Positions 1 through 7,457 of a DNA stretch of 42,994 nucleotides are shown here, piece by piece; position 1 is the stretch's first letter; the number at the start of each line of letters is the position of its first letter. The position numbers and the translations under genes are program-made. This stretch comes from Treponema sp. GTDB taxonomy: Bacteria; Spirochaetota; Spirochaetia; Treponematales; Treponemataceae. Location of the stretch: assembly GCA_024402475.1 (NCBI GenBank), contig JAKSTQ010000021.1:1-42994 (forward strand), written 5' to 3'. The notes under the pieces were generated by a model. The model had not been told where the DNA came from and ran no database searches. It worked only from the letters and a program-made list of their open reading frames with translations.

Positions 1-35
1 AACCCACAAACGTAAAAGCAGCCTGTTTAGCTTAG
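1..35 (+). pseudogene. 3' end of an upstream higA copy (partial, cut by window edge)
   Basis: The first 35 bases encode PTNVKAACLA followed by TAG, identical to the last residues of the complete HigA at 270-551. The window therefore opens inside the end of a second higA-like gene. Whether that upstream copy is intact cannot be seen. It is followed by the same leader sequence that follows the complete copy, so a unit of about 516 bp appears to be tandemly arranged. Confidence 0.75.
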
Positions 36-136
36 ACTGATTAAAATTCAAAAAAACAAAAATAAATTCCAATTTCCATGTAAAAATTTCCAAAAAAAAG
101 TATCTATAACTAAGCACCCGCACTTAGGAGATACCA
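1..136 (+). repeat. Direct repeat copy 1 (higA tail plus leader)
   Basis: Copy 1 of a 136-bp direct repeat; copy 2 is 517-652. The copies differ only by a few substitutions and single-base indels in A-runs and around 114-122. The repeat covers the last codons of higA, an A-rich spacer and a hairpin with a Shine-Dalgarno (100-134). It stops 3 bases before an ATG in both cases (140 and 656). After copy 1 the sequence diverges and no rpn gene follows. Confidence 0.9.
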
Positions 137-223
137 ATCATGCCACCCGCTAGTAAACTTACAAACCTGAATGACACTTCCTTTAACGAAATTCCCCTAA
201 AAAATACACTTCAAATATGCAAC

Positions 224-252
224 TTGACACGTTACGCGTTACAGAATAACTT
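224..252 (+). promoter_or_regulatory. higA promoter with CGTTAC direct repeat in the spacer
   Basis: TTGACA at 224-229, a 17-bp spacer, then TAACTT at 247-252. The spacer carries two adjacent CGTTAC repeats (230-235 and 237-242), a plausible autoregulatory site because HigA-family proteins repress their own promoters. The predicted start lies just before the AGGAG at 259-263, giving a very short leader. The binding role is inferred. Confidence 0.55.
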
Positions 253-269
253 ATCACTAGGAGCCCACA

Positions 270-551
270 ATGACAAGAAAACCAGCACATCCAGGTGAAG
301 TATTCTTAAAAGATGTTCTTGAACCACTTGGAATTAATATTACAGATGCCGCAAAAATGCTTGGTGTTACAAGAAAAACACTTTCTGAATTTATAAATGA
401 AAAGTCTTCCTTGAGTCCAGAGATGGCTCTTAGAATTGCAAAAGCCACAAATACAAGCCCTGAAAGCTGGATGATTATGCAGATGAAGCTTACCCTCTGG
501 CAAGCGATGCAAAATAAACCCACAAACGTAAAAGCAGCCTGTTTAGCTTAG
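270..551 (+). CDS. higA: HigA-family XRE antitoxin (orphan)
   Basis: A 93-aa protein of the HigA addiction-module antidote family, DNA-binding regulators that normally neutralise the HigB mRNA interferase and repress the operon. The N-terminus has the family signature HPGEVFLKDVLEPLGI, followed by an XRE helix-turn-helix at about residues 18-62 (ITDAAKMLGVTRKTLSEFIN). The SD is AGGAG at 259-263. HigB normally lies directly upstream, but no toxin ORF is present: the 134 bases between repeat copy 1 and this gene hold only a promoter and a meaningless 52-codon frame. It is therefore an orphan antitoxin or solitary regulator. The 3' end lies in a duplicated segment shared with an upstream copy. 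Family assignment is firm; function without a toxin is unknown. Confidence 0.88.
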   Translation: MTRKPAHPGEVFLKDVLEPLGINITDAAKMLGVTRKTLSEFINEKSSLSPEMALRIAKATNTSPESWMIMQMKLTLWQAMQNKPTNVKAACLA

Positions 552-652
552 ACTGATTAAAATTCAAAAAAGCAAAAAAAAATTCCCAATTTCCATGTAA
601 AAATTTCCAAAAAAAAGTATCTATAACTAAGACCCACACTTAGGAGATACCA
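517..652 (+). repeat. Direct repeat copy 2 (higA tail plus leader)
   Basis: Second copy of the 136-bp repeat at 1-136, here leading into the rpn gene at 656. The two copies are offset by exactly 516 bp, as expected for a tandem duplication of a higA-plus-leader unit. Confidence 0.9.
617..650 (+). promoter_or_regulatory. SD-sequestering hairpin before rpn
   Basis: GTATCT (617-622) pairs with AGATAC (645-650), and CTAAG (627-631) pairs with CTTAG (639-643). The AGGAG Shine-Dalgarno (642-646) sits inside the 3' strand of the stem, six bases or more before the ATG at 656. The same hairpin is in copy 1 (100-134). It would be expected to lower translation of rpn. The structure is seen in sequence; the effect is inferred. 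Confidence 0.5.
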
Positions 653-655
653 GTT

Positions 656-1651
656 ATGAAACCATGGAATGAACTAAAAATCACCGATGATTTTATCTTC
701 TGCAAAGTAATGCAGAATGAGTCTATCTGCCGTCAAATGCTTGAACTGCTTTTAAGCATAAAAATAGACAGGCTGGAATACATTCACAATCAGTATGCAA
801 TTGCACCGGATTATGGATCCCACAGCATCAGGCTGGATGTATATGTACGCGACAGCAATAAAATTTATGATATCGAAATTCAGACAACAGACAAACACAA
901 TCTTGAAAAGCGTGTCAGATATTATCAGGCTTTGATGGACATCGACCAGCTGGAACGCAGCATGGATTACCGCCACTTAAAAGAAAGCTATGTAATTTTT
1001 ATCTGTACCTTCGATCCATTCAACCACGATTCTCTCATTTATACAGTCAAACAGAATTTTCTCGAGCGGCCGGACAAATCTTATGATGACAATACCCGCA
1101 AAGTATTTTATAATCTGAATGCAAGTGAGCTTAAGCGGGAAGATTCACGACTTGGAACTTTTCTCCGCTATCTTATAACAAATGACCCAGAGGATGTTTT
1201 TACAAAGCAGATTTCAAAAGAAGTCGAAAGTGTAAAGCACAGCACAAAGTGGAGAAAAGAGTATATGACAGTTGGAGAATGGATAAGGGAAGAAGTCGAA
1301 AAAGAAGTTGCAATAGAAGTCGATAAAAGAGTTGCAGTTGAACTTGAAAAAGAAGTTAACAAGAAAGTCGCAACCGAAGTTGAAAAACAAGTTGCAATTA
1401 AGCTTGAAAAGGAAGTTAACAAAAAAGTTGCTATTGAACTTGAAAAAGAAGTTAACAAGAAAGTCGCAATCGAGCTTGAAAAACAAGTTGCAGTTGAACT
1501 TGATAAGCAAGTCGCTCTCGAAGTCAAAAATCAATTACATGCTCAGCAGCTTCAAAACGCCAGAAACCTTCTTGCCATGAATGTTCTCACAACCGAACAG
1601 ATTGCCCAGGCCGTAGAACTTCCTGTAGAAGAAATTATGGCATTAAAATAA
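656..1651 (+). CDS. Rpn family PD-(D/E)XK nuclease / putative transposase
   Basis: A 331-aa protein of the Rpn (recombination-promoting nuclease, PDDEXK_2) family, DNA endonucleases linked to RecA-independent recombination. The N-terminus carries the usual opening (ITDDFIFCKVMQN). The nuclease core shows D61 in RLDVYV and E74-x-Q76 in YDIEIQ, then the conserved RVRYYQALMD and YVIFICTFDPF blocks (about 87-122). Residues 213-290 are a charged alpha-helical stretch of 8- and 12-residue units such as ELEKQVAV and ELEKEVNKKVAI. The C-terminus (301-331) has the short helical tail common in this family. Length is about normal. The AGGAG SD lies in a hairpin. A neighbouring orphan HigA makes this an accessory patch. 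The catalytic residues look intact, so it is probably functional. Confidence 0.88.
   Translation: MKPWNELKITDDFIFCKVMQNESICRQMLELLLSIKIDRLEYIHNQYAIAPDYGSHSIRLDVYVRDSNKIYDIEIQTTDKHNLEKRVRYYQALMDIDQLERSMDYRHLKESYVIFICTFDPFNHDSLIYTVKQNFLERPDKSYDDNTRKVFYNLNASELKREDSRLGTFLRYLITNDPEDVFTKQISKEVESVKHSTKWRKEYMTVGEWIREEVEKEVAIEVDKRVAVELEKEVNKKVATEVEKQVAIKLEKEVNKKVAIELEKEVNKKVAIELEKQVAVELDKQVALEVKNQLHAQQLQNARNLLAMNVLTTEQIAQAVELPVEEIMALK
1292..1525 (+). repeat. In-frame tandem repeats within rpn
   Basis: Codons 213-290 are built from repeated 24-bp units (for example ELEKQVAV) and 36-bp units (ELEKEVNKKVAI, three near-identical copies). The array stays in frame. The similarity at DNA level suggests slippage-driven length variation of the linker between nuclease core and C-terminal tail. 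Confidence 0.8.
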
Positions 1652-1757
1652 TAAAAAAGCTGCAAGTCTTTAGGCTATGCCATCAGTTCAAATTCCATCG
1701 CAATATTGTAGATTTTTTCCTCACACAAATCTTTCAAATTACTATATAATATTCGTG

Positions 1758-2375
1758 ATGAAAGTTAGAAAATTCCTTATTTACATTTTGATTTGCGTTA
1801 TCTTTTCAATTTTTGATTACTACATGTGCGATCTTGTTGCATACCAGTTAAAGCTGCCGTTATTCTGTGACATGATTTTCTGTATGGCAATGTCACTTTT
1901 TGCAGGTCCTGTCTGGGGAATCGTAGTAGTCTGTTTTAATCATATTTACGATCTTATAATTTCAAAGAGTTTTGTAATTTTTCACATCTATATGATTACC
2001 GCTTTTGCCGGATGTTTTGTTGTCTGGTTTTACCGGAACAGATTTATTAAAGCGGATCTTTCCCTGATCAAAAAACTCGGGCATCTGCTTTTACTTTCAC
2101 TGATTATGTGTCTTGTCATGAGTATTACTGGTGGACTTGTAAGCCGCTTTATTGATCTTGTAAAAGGCGAAGTGAATAATTACACCTACCAGACAGATTT
2201 TCTTCAGAAGATTTTCAGCGTTCAGATTAAATCACCGCTGTTGAACTCAATTTTTGTTCGAATCCCGGTTAATCTTGTAGACAGAATCATTACTGTTTTT
2301 GCAGCGTGGGGTGTTTTTAATTTAATGAAATTTATCGAAAAACAAATTACTGCCAGAAACCAGAAAGAAATTTAA
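1758..2375 (+). CDS. Hypothetical multi-pass membrane protein
   Basis: A 205-aa integral membrane protein with about five or six hydrophobic segments. The first spans residues 5-22; later ones lie around FCDMIFCMAMSLFAGPVWGI and LLLLSLIMCLVMSITGGL, and the C-terminus is amphipathic. The arrangement of short helices with a Gly-Pro-rich second helix recalls ECF-transporter S components or the membrane sensor parts of histidine kinases, but no signature clinches either. A longer frame opens at 1677, but the ATG at 1758 places the start at the hydrophobic helix and is preferred. No strong SD is visible. The gene is convergent with the response regulator and shares a 4-bp stop overlap (TTAA). Confidence 0.6.
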   Translation: MKVRKFLIYILICVIFSIFDYYMCDLVAYQLKLPLFCDMIFCMAMSLFAGPVWGIVVVCFNHIYDLIISKSFVIFHIYMITAFAGCFVVWFYRNRFIKADLSLIKKLGHLLLLSLIMCLVMSITGGLVSRFIDLVKGEVNNYTYQTDFLQKIFSVQIKSPLLNSIFVRIPVNLVDRIITVFAAWGVFNLMKFIEKQITARNQKEI

Positions 2376-2983
2376 AGCATTTCTTCAAGGTTATGTCTGT
2401 TCTTTGTTCCAAGTTTATCGTACAGACGGGACAAATGATTTTCAACTGTTCTTACTGAAATCTGAAATTTTTCTGCAATCTGCTGATTATCCATGTGATT
2501 TTTAATGCAGACCGCAATTTCCCGTTCTCGTTTTGTAAGACAAAGCATAATGTTTGTCCGCTGAATCATTTTTTCTGCCAGATCTTTTTGAATGTATGAT
2601 TCACCTTTTGCTACTGTATTAATTGCTTCAAGAAGTTCGCTGTCATCTGCTGATTTTGAAACATAACCTTTTGCGCCGAACTCAGTTGCCTGCATCAAAT
2701 AACTTGGACTTGTATACATTGAATAGACAACCGAATTAATTCCAGACTGCGATAAAAGCCTGATTGCATCAAAACCTGTTTTTGATTCTGACGCTTTTGA
2801 AAGCTCAATGTCTACAACTGCAACTACTGGTTCAGAGGAAGAAAATGTTTTAAGGAAAGTTTCAAGATTTTCATATGAGTTAAGTTTTGCAATGATATTC
2901 CAGTCCTTTGTACTGTTTTCTATAAAAGAAGAAATTCCGTTTAATATCATTGTGTGATCATCAAGAAGTATCAGCTGCTTCAT
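2372..2983 (-). CDS. NarL/FixJ-family response regulator
   Basis: A 203-aa two-component response regulator and DNA-binding transcription factor. Residues 1-120 form a REC domain with the acidic pair D8/D9, phospho-acceptor D58 (VAVVDIE) and conserved K110. Residues about 147-200 are a LuxR-type HTH (LTKREREIAVCIKNH and ISVRTVENHLSRLYDKLG). It starts 28 bp after the sensor kinase stop on the same strand, so the two form an operon and a cognate pair. AGGGAA lies at SD distance. Target genes are not evident; the divergent secreted-protein gene at 4434 and the convergent membrane protein are candidates by position only. Confidence 0.92.
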   Translation of the reverse strand: MKQLILLDDHTMILNGISSFIENSTKDWNIIAKLNSYENLETFLKTFSSSEPVVAVVDIELSKASESKTGFDAIRLLSQSGINSVVYSMYTSPSYLMQATEFGAKGYVSKSADDSELLEAINTVAKGESYIQKDLAEKMIQRTNIMLCLTKREREIAVCIKNHMDNQQIAEKFQISVRTVENHLSRLYDKLGTKNRHNLEEML

Positions 2984-3011
2984 ATAAATTCCCTGCTAAA
3001 ATAATTATACA

Positions 3012-4208
3012 CTATTTTGTAATTACAGGAACCGTAATCTTTACAGATGTTCCGATATCAGGTTCAGAACTGATTACGAGTTTCCCCTTAATATTTTCAA
3101 CGCGGTCTTTAATTCCTAAAAGGCCAAAATGTTTTGCAGTAATCTGTTTTTCAGTTGAATTGAACTGCTTCACATTACAGTCAAATCCTATTCCGTCATC
3201 TGAAATCAGAATAATAATGTTATTGCCTTCCTGCCGGATAATTACGCTTGCCTCATTAGCTTTCGAATGCTTTTTAATATTGGTCAGACATTCCTGAATA
3301 ATTCTGAAAATATGAATCTGTCTGTCAGAATCCAGACTGTCCAGTTCCCTGCTGCATTGAACTGCAACCGGACATTCTATCGAAGTCTGTTTTGAAAAAG
3401 AATCACTCATCAAAATTATTGCTTCTGAAAGTTTGTTGTATTCAAGTTCCGGCGGTGTCAGGTTATAGCAGATTGATCTTACATTTGTCATTGCCTGCGA
3501 AACAATTTCATCTGCTTTTTTAGAAAGTTCCAGGGTTTTGTCAGCATTCAATTCAATGGAACTCAACTGGCTTGTAATAAACTTAATGCCTTTTAGTTCC
3601 TGTGCAATCGTGTCATGCAGTTCATGGCTGATAATTTTCCGTTCATCTTCCTGCGCCTGAAGAATAATCTGATTCACCTGGCGTGCAACTTTCTTTTCGT
3701 GAGCCGACTGTTTGTAAGACAAGGCCAGTACAATTACTGCAATCACAGCCATAAAAAACAGCAGAACAAATATCTGAAACAAAAACGAAGTTTTGCGCCC
3801 GCTTAATTTTAAATCCTGATACGACAGATCATGCAGCGCAAGAATTCCGGCCGTCATATTATTCAAATATTGAAAATAAACTGCTTCATCAAATTTATCT
3901 GTGCCGCCGTATTCTTCAAGATACGAAATTAAATTATCAAGGCTTTCATCTAACTGTCCGTAAAGACGGTTTTCAGAATTTCTGAATTCTTTTTCAAGAT
4001 TTGTTGAGTTTTTGTAAAGCCGCAAAGATTCCCGGAAATTTTTAACTGCAGGCAGCAGATTTTCATCTTTGTACGAAAGTTTTCGAAGAGCCTTGTATTC
4101 TTCCTGAATTGAAGTCGCATTCGGTTCCAGCTGCATTGAATTTTCATTATGAGCAAAAATTCCTGAGAAACAAAAAATAAAAATGCAGAATGAAAGAATT
4201 TTCTTCAT
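3012..4208 (-). CDS. HisKA_3 (NarX/DesK-type) sensor histidine kinase
   Basis: A 398-aa inner-membrane sensor kinase. A signal peptide or first TM (1-19, ending FAH) is followed by a helical extracytoplasmic region of about 120 residues and a second TM at about 142-164. The HisKA_3 dimerisation domain has the phospho-acceptor H198 in SHELHDTIAQELKG. The C-terminal HATPase_c shows the N-box (ECLTNIKKHSKA), G1 (SDDGIGFD) and G2 (FGLLGIKDRV) motifs, so it should be catalytically competent. It lies directly upstream of its response regulator. The sensed signal is unknown; the periplasmic part has no recognised ligand-binding fold and is rich in Leu, Tyr and Glu, consistent with a four-helix bundle. 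Confidence 0.92.
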   Translation of the reverse strand: MKKILSFCIFIFCFSGIFAHNENSMQLEPNATSIQEEYKALRKLSYKDENLLPAVKNFRESLRLYKNSTNLEKEFRNSENRLYGQLDESLDNLISYLEEYGGTDKFDEAVYFQYLNNMTAGILALHDLSYQDLKLSGRKTSFLFQIFVLLFFMAVIAVIVLALSYKQSAHEKKVARQVNQIILQAQEDERKIISHELHDTIAQELKGIKFITSQLSSIELNADKTLELSKKADEIVSQAMTNVRSICYNLTPPELEYNKLSEAIILMSDSFSKQTSIECPVAVQCSRELDSLDSDRQIHIFRIIQECLTNIKKHSKANEASVIIRQEGNNIIILISDDGIGFDCNVKQFNSTEKQITAKHFGLLGIKDRVENIKGKLVISSEPDIGTSVKITVPVITK

Positions 4209-4381
4209 ATTCTGAAACTATAACAGAAATTTTCTTCTAAAAATAGTTATTTTCTGCCCTTTTTTCCTGACCAGACACAACCAGAAATCAGAACAAAACC
4301 GTGCGTAAACTCACAAAAAAACCGTGCATGATTACTCACTTCAAATCTTTAAAATACGATTAAAATATAAAAAAAATAATA

Positions 4382-4402
4382 TTAACCTCAGGCGCAGGTT
4401 AA
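4382..4402. promoter_or_regulatory. Palindrome upstream of the secreted protein gene
   Basis: TTAACCT (4382-4388) and AGGTTAA (4396-4402) form a perfect 7-bp inverted repeat with a 7-base centre. It lies between the divergent sensor kinase and secreted-protein genes, 32 bases before the ATG at 4434. There is no T-run, so a regulator site or a leader hairpin is likelier than a terminator. Confidence 0.45.
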
Positions 4403-4433
4403 TATCATTACTAAATATTTAAAGGAGATTTTT

Positions 4434-5624
4434 ATGAAGAAAATCATTTCAGCTGTTATTGCAATGCTGTGTACTTCTATGATTTTTGCTCAGTCACAGA
4501 AATACCAGGAACTTCTTGCAAAAGCCAAAGATTTCGAAGCTCAGAAAAAATGGGTTTCTGCTATGGCTACTTATGGAGATGCAATCATTGCAGATTCAGA
4601 AAACTGTACAGAAGCAATCGAAAAATTCAATGCAATTAAAAAAGCTTTCGATTCAGGTAAACCTGGTCTTGATAAATACACATCAAGAATGCTTCACGAT
4701 GAATGGAAAAAAGTTCTTATTGAATATGAACAGTATTATGGTTCACATATGACAAGTGGTATCAAGGTTTACTCTGTAGAAGGTGATGCTCATGCTTTAA
4801 CTTATACTGTAAGTTTTAAACTTACTGACCACGGACCTTATTCAGACATCACCTATGCATTAAAAAACGGCTATGGATCTGCTCGCGAAGACAGCTGGAC
4901 AGATTTACCAAGAGCATACACTGCTAATGGAACAAACTTCCTGTACAATCTTGAAGGATGGCCAAAAGCAAGTGCTTCTATTCCTGCAGGTTCAACTCCT
5001 AAAAAAATCAATCAGGATATGGGATACACTCTTGTAACTGCAAATACAGCTTATAATGTTAATGGCGCATACGTTCTTGGATTCCCTGGATATGCCGGAC
5101 TTGCTCAACTTGGAACACCTGCAAGTTATGCAGCAACTGGAATTATCGAATACCGCAACCCTTCTGCAGACGGCTGGTACGACATGACATTTAAGTTCGT
5201 AGACAAAGAAGGAAATTCATTCGGAACAAGTGCACGTATATTCACAAAATGTGCTGATTATGAAATGCTCGAAGTAAAAATCACTGGACTTACTGGCGAA
5301 CAGTTTGACAAAGTTGAACTTGGAGAAGCTACTCTTGCTGTAAATTCAATCTATCTCCAGTATGGTTATATTAAGCCATCTAAAGCATTCGACGATATGT
5401 ACCGCAATACTTATTTAACAGATGCCGAAAGAATCGCCAAAATCAAGACACTTAAAGTTCCACTTTCGGAAGTTAGCATTCCTGCTGATACTGCTTACAT
5501 TTATACAGAGGAAACAGATAAATTCCGTAAAGCATTCACTGCATATCACGAAAAAAACAGAAAAAAAGAAGAAGAATTAAGACGCCAGCAGGAATTGGAA
5601 GAACTCCGTGCTGGAATGATGTAA
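4434..5624 (+). CDS. Secreted protein with TPR-like N-terminus, function unknown
   Basis: A 396-aa exported protein. A clear signal peptide (1-19, ending MIFAQ) is followed by a TPR-like helical pair at about 20-70 (YQELLAKAKDFEAQKKW and MATYGDAIIADSENCTEA). A long beta-rich central region follows (about 105-300) with many Gly, Tyr and Asn, including the stretch GAYVLGFPGYAGLAQLG. The last 25 residues are a highly charged helix (HEKNRKKEEELRRQQEL). An excellent SD (AAAGGAG) precedes the ATG. It is monocistronic, with a palindrome upstream and a strong terminator downstream. The good SD and signal suggest an abundant periplasmic or surface protein. I do not recognise a family. Confidence 0.75.
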   Translation: MKKIISAVIAMLCTSMIFAQSQKYQELLAKAKDFEAQKKWVSAMATYGDAIIADSENCTEAIEKFNAIKKAFDSGKPGLDKYTSRMLHDEWKKVLIEYEQYYGSHMTSGIKVYSVEGDAHALTYTVSFKLTDHGPYSDITYALKNGYGSAREDSWTDLPRAYTANGTNFLYNLEGWPKASASIPAGSTPKKINQDMGYTLVTANTAYNVNGAYVLGFPGYAGLAQLGTPASYAATGIIEYRNPSADGWYDMTFKFVDKEGNSFGTSARIFTKCADYEMLEVKITGLTGEQFDKVELGEATLAVNSIYLQYGYIKPSKAFDDMYRNTYLTDAERIAKIKTLKVPLSEVSIPADTAYIYTEETDKFRKAFTAYHEKNRKKEEELRRQQELEELRAGMM

Positions 5625-5651
5625 TCTTAATTACTGATAATTTCTGACATC

Positions 5652-5704
5652 AAACACCATTTGAAACTGAATGAATCAATTCTTTTTCGAATGGTGTTTT
5701 TTCT
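5652..5704 (+). terminator. Rho-independent terminator after the secreted protein gene
   Basis: A 15-bp stem with one G-U pair: the arm beginning AAACACCATTTGAAA at 5652 pairs with the arm ending at 5699. It has an 18-base loop and a run of T residues. Confidence 0.85.
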
Positions 5705-5780
5705 ATCAAGTGGAATAATACAACGAAATGTTTTATAATTTTATTCATACTTAAAAAAATTCAGGATGAGATTAAACACT

Positions 5781-6500
5781 ATGGTTTTTACTGCAAAATT
5801 TTACATCGGTTACAGCGACATTACAAAAGACATGACACTTTCAAATACAGCAATTTTAAAATTGTTCGAAAATGTAGCTTCAATGCACAGTCGTGTTGCT
5901 AAAGATGATATCAACGAAAGCGAAGGAAGATGGTTCCTTACTGGTTATCATGTAAAAATCACAAAACGCCCTGAATACGGCGAAACAGTTACAATCAACA
6001 CCTGGAGCCGCGATATGAAAGGCGTTCAGGCAGCCCGCGAATTTGAAATCTATAACGAAAAAGGCGAACTGTGCTTAATCGGAATTTCAAACTGGATCAG
6101 AATTAACGCAAAAACTCTCCGCCTTGAAAGAATCAGCCAGGAACTTTTTGACGCATACGGCAGCGAACCAGAAAAAACCAATTTCAATTATTCATGGATC
6201 GAAAAATTAAAGGAACCTGAAACATCTGACTTTGAAAAAGAATTCCACATCGAACGAAACTTCATTGATGCAAACAACCATATGAACAATGTTTATTACC
6301 TGGACCTTGCAACAAACATTCTGCCAGAAGAAGTTTACCAGAAAGGCGAATCCTGCGAATTTGAAATCATGTATAAATCTGCAATCAAATATGACGAAAC
6401 AGTTTCCTGCAGTTTTACAGCCCTTACAAACGAAAATATCATCACCATCAAATCTCAGGACAAATCAGAACTTAAAGCTGTAATAAAACTTTGTAACTAG
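5781..6500 (+). CDS. Acyl-ACP thioesterase (hotdog fold)
   Basis: A 239-aa cytoplasmic protein of the bacterial/plant FatA-FatB acyl-ACP thioesterase family (PF01643), which hydrolyses acyl-ACP to free fatty acid. The first hotdog domain has the typical opening (FYIGYSDITKDMTLSNTAILKLFENVASMHS) and the GISNWIRINAKTLRLERI strand pair. The second has the family motif DANNHMNNVYYLDLA, expected to carry Asn and His active-site residues. Another ATG lies at 5766, but AGG abuts it, whereas AGGATGAG at 5763-5770 is well placed for the ATG at 5781; homologues also start there. It precedes a lipoprotein gene by 11 bp and is probably cotranscribed. Length is about normal for the bacterial branch. Confidence 0.88.
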   Translation: MVFTAKFYIGYSDITKDMTLSNTAILKLFENVASMHSRVAKDDINESEGRWFLTGYHVKITKRPEYGETVTINTWSRDMKGVQAAREFEIYNEKGELCLIGISNWIRINAKTLRLERISQELFDAYGSEPEKTNFNYSWIEKLKEPETSDFEKEFHIERNFIDANNHMNNVYYLDLATNILPEEVYQKGESCEFEIMYKSAIKYDETVSCSFTALTNENIITIKSQDKSELKAVIKLCN

Positions 6501-6511
6501 GAATATAATTC

Positions 6512-7189
6512 ATGAAATTAAAAAAAGTTTATTTTGTACCTGTTTTTATTTTGATTTTATTTTCTTCCTGCCAGAAAATAGAAACCGACGAACAGGTTAA
6601 CAGCAGACTGATTTCTTTTTATGACAGCGTCAGCAATATCAAAGATGCATATGATAATTTTTATTTGACCACGGATAACCCTGATTACATTTTTGAAGTT
6701 TTTGAACCTTCTTCAAAATTGCGAAAAAATTTTGACAGCCTTTTCTATGATTCAAAAACACCTGTAACCATTGTGGATAACTTTGAGCCTTTGATCTCAC
6801 AACAGCCGGACAAATTTCTTCTTTCAATAAAAACTGGTAATATTCTTAAAATTGAAAAAATCAGTGAATCAGAATCAGAACAAAAATGGAACGTAAAATT
6901 CAAGACTTCACACTGGTTTTATTCTGCAGACACTCTGGAAACTGTAAAAAAATGCTCATTCCCATATTACAATGATATCTGCATTCCATTGGAAGAAATA
7001 CACAAACTTGACGAAGAAAGCCTGGCTTATTACAAGAAAACTGGTAAAGGAAAATACGGCGGCCTTGATATGAAGACCGTTGAAAATCATGTTTTCACTC
7101 TTAAAAAGAAATACGGCAAATTCAAAATCCTCAATTTCGAATTCAACATTGAATCCTATGACCCTTATAAATATTGGTTAGACGAATAA
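6512..7189 (+). CDS. Lipoprotein, function unknown
   Basis: A 225-aa exported lipoprotein. A type II signal peptide ends in the lipobox LFSSC with acylated C20. The mature part is acidic and aromatic-rich (FYDSVSNIKDAYDNFYLTTDNPDYIF) with a Lys/Tyr-rich C-terminal half; no known domain was recognised. It starts 11 bp after the thioesterase and ends before a bidirectional terminator, so the two probably form a transcription unit. The mature chain contains no further Cys except one in KKCSFPYYNDICIP and its partner, which could form a disulfide. Confidence 0.75.
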   Translation: MKLKKVYFVPVFILILFSSCQKIETDEQVNSRLISFYDSVSNIKDAYDNFYLTTDNPDYIFEVFEPSSKLRKNFDSLFYDSKTPVTIVDNFEPLISQQPDKFLLSIKTGNILKIEKISESESEQKWNVKFKTSHWFYSADTLETVKKCSFPYYNDICIPLEEIHKLDEESLAYYKKTGKGKYGGLDMKTVENHVFTLKKKYGKFKILNFEFNIESYDPYKYWLDE

Positions 7190-7202
7190 TTTTATAAAGA
7201 CA

Positions 7203-7240
7203 AAAATCTGCGGCTGACTTTTTTCACCGCAGATTTTTTC
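7203..7240. terminator. Bidirectional terminator between the lipoprotein and copA
   Basis: AAAATCTGCGG (7203-7213) pairs perfectly with CCGCAGATTTT (7227-7237). The stem is flanked by T-runs on one strand and A-runs on the other, so it can serve both the plus-strand lipoprotein unit and the minus-strand copper operon. Confidence 0.85.
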
Positions 7241-7247
7241 TTTACTA

Positions 7248-7457
7248 CTAGTTGATTTCTGTTACTTCGTAGCCTGCTTCTTTTACAGCCGCTGTCAGAA
7301 CATCATCTGCAACATCCTTTGAAAGCGCAACAACTGCTGTTCCTTTTTCGTGGCTTACATCTGCGCCTGTTACTCCGTCAATTGCTTCCAGAGCCTTTTT
7401 AACATGTGCTTCACAATGGCCGCACATCATTCCAGTAATTTTTACAGTCTTTTCCAT
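7248..7457 (-). CDS. copZ: Embedded CopZ-like copper chaperone (internal in-frame start in copA)
   Basis: Codons 766-834 of copA form a self-contained 69-aa HMA-fold copper chaperone. It begins with Met at 7457, carries GMMCGHC metal ligands (C12/C15 in this numbering) and the usual C-terminal AGYEV. A consensus AAGGAG (7472-7467 on the minus strand) sits 9 bases before this ATG, which is very unlikely by chance inside a coding region. The ORF may thus give two products, the CopA-CopZ fusion and free CopZ. E. coli copA also makes a chaperone from the same gene, but by frameshifting at its N-terminal domain. The internal start is inferred from sequence. Confidence 0.65.
   Translation of the reverse strand: MEKTVKITGMMCGHCEAHVKKALEAIDGVTGADVSHEKGTAVVALSKDVADDVLTAAVKEAGYEVTEIN

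Noticed and set aside
140..298. 52-codon frame after repeat copy 1 as a HigB toxin
   Set aside because: The translation (MPPASKLTNLNDTSFNEIPL onwards) has no HigB motifs, overlaps higA in another frame and includes the higA promoter.
1292..1525. CRISPR-like repeats
   Set aside because: Units are contiguous coding repeats without spacers; no cas genes are nearby.
1168..1534. Minus-strand frames opposite the rpn repeat region
   Set aside because: They are the low-complexity reverse image of the EVNKKVAI repeats (Ser/Thr- or Phe-rich), without SD or family match.
1660..1720. tRNA-like TTCAAAT segment downstream of rpn
   Set aside because: The T-loop-like bases are not flanked by a complementary stem, and no anticodon or acceptor arm can be formed.
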